From JAMIFN01 sp964608575 (GTDB lineage Bacteria > Pseudomonadota > Gammaproteobacteria > Burkholderiales > Burkholderiaceae_C), in contig CAZSPW010000104.1 in NCBI GenBank assembly GCA_964608575.1, forward strand, positions 1-5,908: a stretch of DNA of 5,908 bases, given 5' to 3'. Shown here piece by piece: positions 5,567 to 5,908 of this stretch (positions within the stretch are counted from its first letter, which is position 1; each line of letters opens with the position of its first letter). Under the pieces are notes generated by a model that made no database searches, had not been told where the DNA came from, and saw only the letters and a program-made list of their open reading frames with translations. Made by a program: the position numbers and the translations under genes.

Positions 5567-5594
5567 ATTATCGCACGATTGCGCGTTGGGGCAA
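5567..5594 (-). promoter_or_regulatory. Predicted rhlE promoter
   Basis: On the minus strand, TTGCCC (5594-5589) and GATAAT (5572-5567, five of six consensus bases) are separated by 16 bp. Predicted start is near 5560, giving rhlE a leader of about 165 nt. The spacer contains CGCA-N4-TGCG (5572-5583), a short inverted repeat that could be an operator. No better promoter was found closer to rhlE. Prediction only. Confidence 0.45.
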
Positions 5595-5736
5595 GCAGTC
5601 GCAGCGTTTGCGCCCTAAATGTTATGCAAATTCTGGCAACAGTGTTTTGCTGCCTAAGCCTAGGCCACTGGGAGGCCTGGTTTATCATGCTTTGCCAATA
5701 AGCCTGCTGAAATACAAGCAATAGGAGACAAAGAAA
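5595..5736. other. Intergenic region upstream of the Rieske gene
   Basis: This is the right-hand part of the 341-bp divergent gap. It holds a hairpin-forming sequence at 5659-5680 (CC-T-AGGCC, 7-nt loop, GGCCT-GG; 7 bp with one bulged T), immediately followed by a -10-like TATCAT (5683-5688) with no clear -35. Next comes a good Shine-Dalgarno, AGGAG (5723-5727), nine bases before the ATG at 5737. Transcription of the Rieske gene probably starts in the 5690s. I see no small gene here. Confidence 0.35.
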
Positions 5737-5908
5737 ATGGCCAAAACTGCTGATTACCGTTTGGGTGAATTCACCTTTCCCCGTGGCTGGTTCATGATTG
5801 CGCAAAGCCATGAGCTGACGCACAAACCCTTAGCTTTGCATTTTCTGGGGCGCGATTTTGCCCTGTATCGCGGCATGGCCAGCGGCAAAGTGGTTTTGCT
5901 CGATGCCT
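5737..5908 (+). CDS. Rieske 2Fe-2S domain oxygenase, N-terminal fragment (runs off window)
   Basis: Fifty-seven codons are visible, starting MAKTADYRLGEFTFPRGW and ending in KVVLLDA before the window edge. The pattern FPRGWFMIAQSHEL, then KPLALHFLGRDFALYRG, then GKVVLLDA is the first part of a Rieske domain as found in the alpha subunits of aromatic-ring hydroxylating oxygenases and the KshA-like oxygenases. The iron-sulphur ligands (CxH and CxxH) would come just after the visible part, so neither they nor the catalytic iron domain can be checked. The start is supported by AGGAG at 5723-5727, nine bases upstream. The gene is divergent from rhlE. Substrate is unknown, and a stand-alone Rieske ferredoxin-type protein is not excluded. 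Confidence 0.75.
   Translation, partial: MAKTADYRLGEFTFPRGWFMIAQSHELTHKPLALHFLGRDFALYRGMASGKVVLLDA

Noticed and set aside
5258..5701. Plus-strand open frame of 147 codons across the rhlE start and intergenic region
   Set aside because: It is antisense to the conserved rhlE N-terminus, crosses the hairpin and promoter region, and has no recognisable protein features.
5437..5823. Minus-strand open frame of 128 codons overlapping the Rieske gene start
   Set aside because: It is antisense to the Rieske coding region and reads through the 5534-5556 hairpin. It has no plausible ribosome-binding site or family resemblance.

Overview
This window reads as an ordinary chromosomal housekeeping region of a betaproteobacterium, most likely in the order Burkholderiales and plausibly Comamonadaceae. 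The grounds are moderate: roughly mid-50s % GC, tRNAs and an RhlE of the type usual in that group, a zinc-ribbon/DUF3426 membrane protein typical of Betaproteobacteria, and an AT-rich intergenic segment that resembles an interspersed repeat I associate with Comamonadaceae. The genus cannot be fixed from the sequence alone. I see no insertion sequence, CRISPR array, prophage gene or toxin/defence gene.

Layout. (1) Positions 1-284, minus strand: tRNA-Ala(GGC) followed by tRNA-Glu(UUC), which runs off the left edge. Each has a promoter-like sequence, and tRNA-Ala is hugged by a perfect 10-bp inverted repeat. (2) 322-1140, minus: a YgiD-type extradiol dioxygenase with all four metal-site histidines. 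(3) 1257-3626, plus: riboflavin synthase (ribE), a RidA-family protein, and a zinc-ribbon/DUF3426 membrane protein with a 40-residue Pro-Ala/Thr stretch encoded by a hexanucleotide repeat. The ribE and ridA genes probably share a transcript. The DUF3426 gene appears to have its own promoter, placed so close to the ATG that its mRNA would be nearly leaderless. (4) A strong bidirectional terminator at 3751-3776, shared with the convergent gene on the other side. (5) 3800-5395, minus: the DEAD-box RNA helicase rhlE with a long disordered tail. (6) 5396-5736: a 341-bp divergent intergenic region with a minus-strand promoter candidate, a terminator-like hairpin plus U-tract just downstream of it, and a small palindrome near the rhlE start. 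(7) 5737 to the right edge, plus: the N-terminus of a Rieske-type oxygenase or ferredoxin-domain protein.

The genes do not form one pathway. They cover translation (tRNAs), cofactor synthesis (riboflavin), metabolite damage control (RidA), envelope (DUF3426), RNA remodelling (RhlE) and ring oxidation (YgiD, Rieske). The most interesting signals are regulatory: the helix-forming repeat around tRNA-Ala, the rhlE leader architecture, the possibly leaderless DUF3426 mRNA, and the near-perfect 21-bp palindrome between ygiD and ribE. I found no clear evidence of an undescribed multi-gene system.
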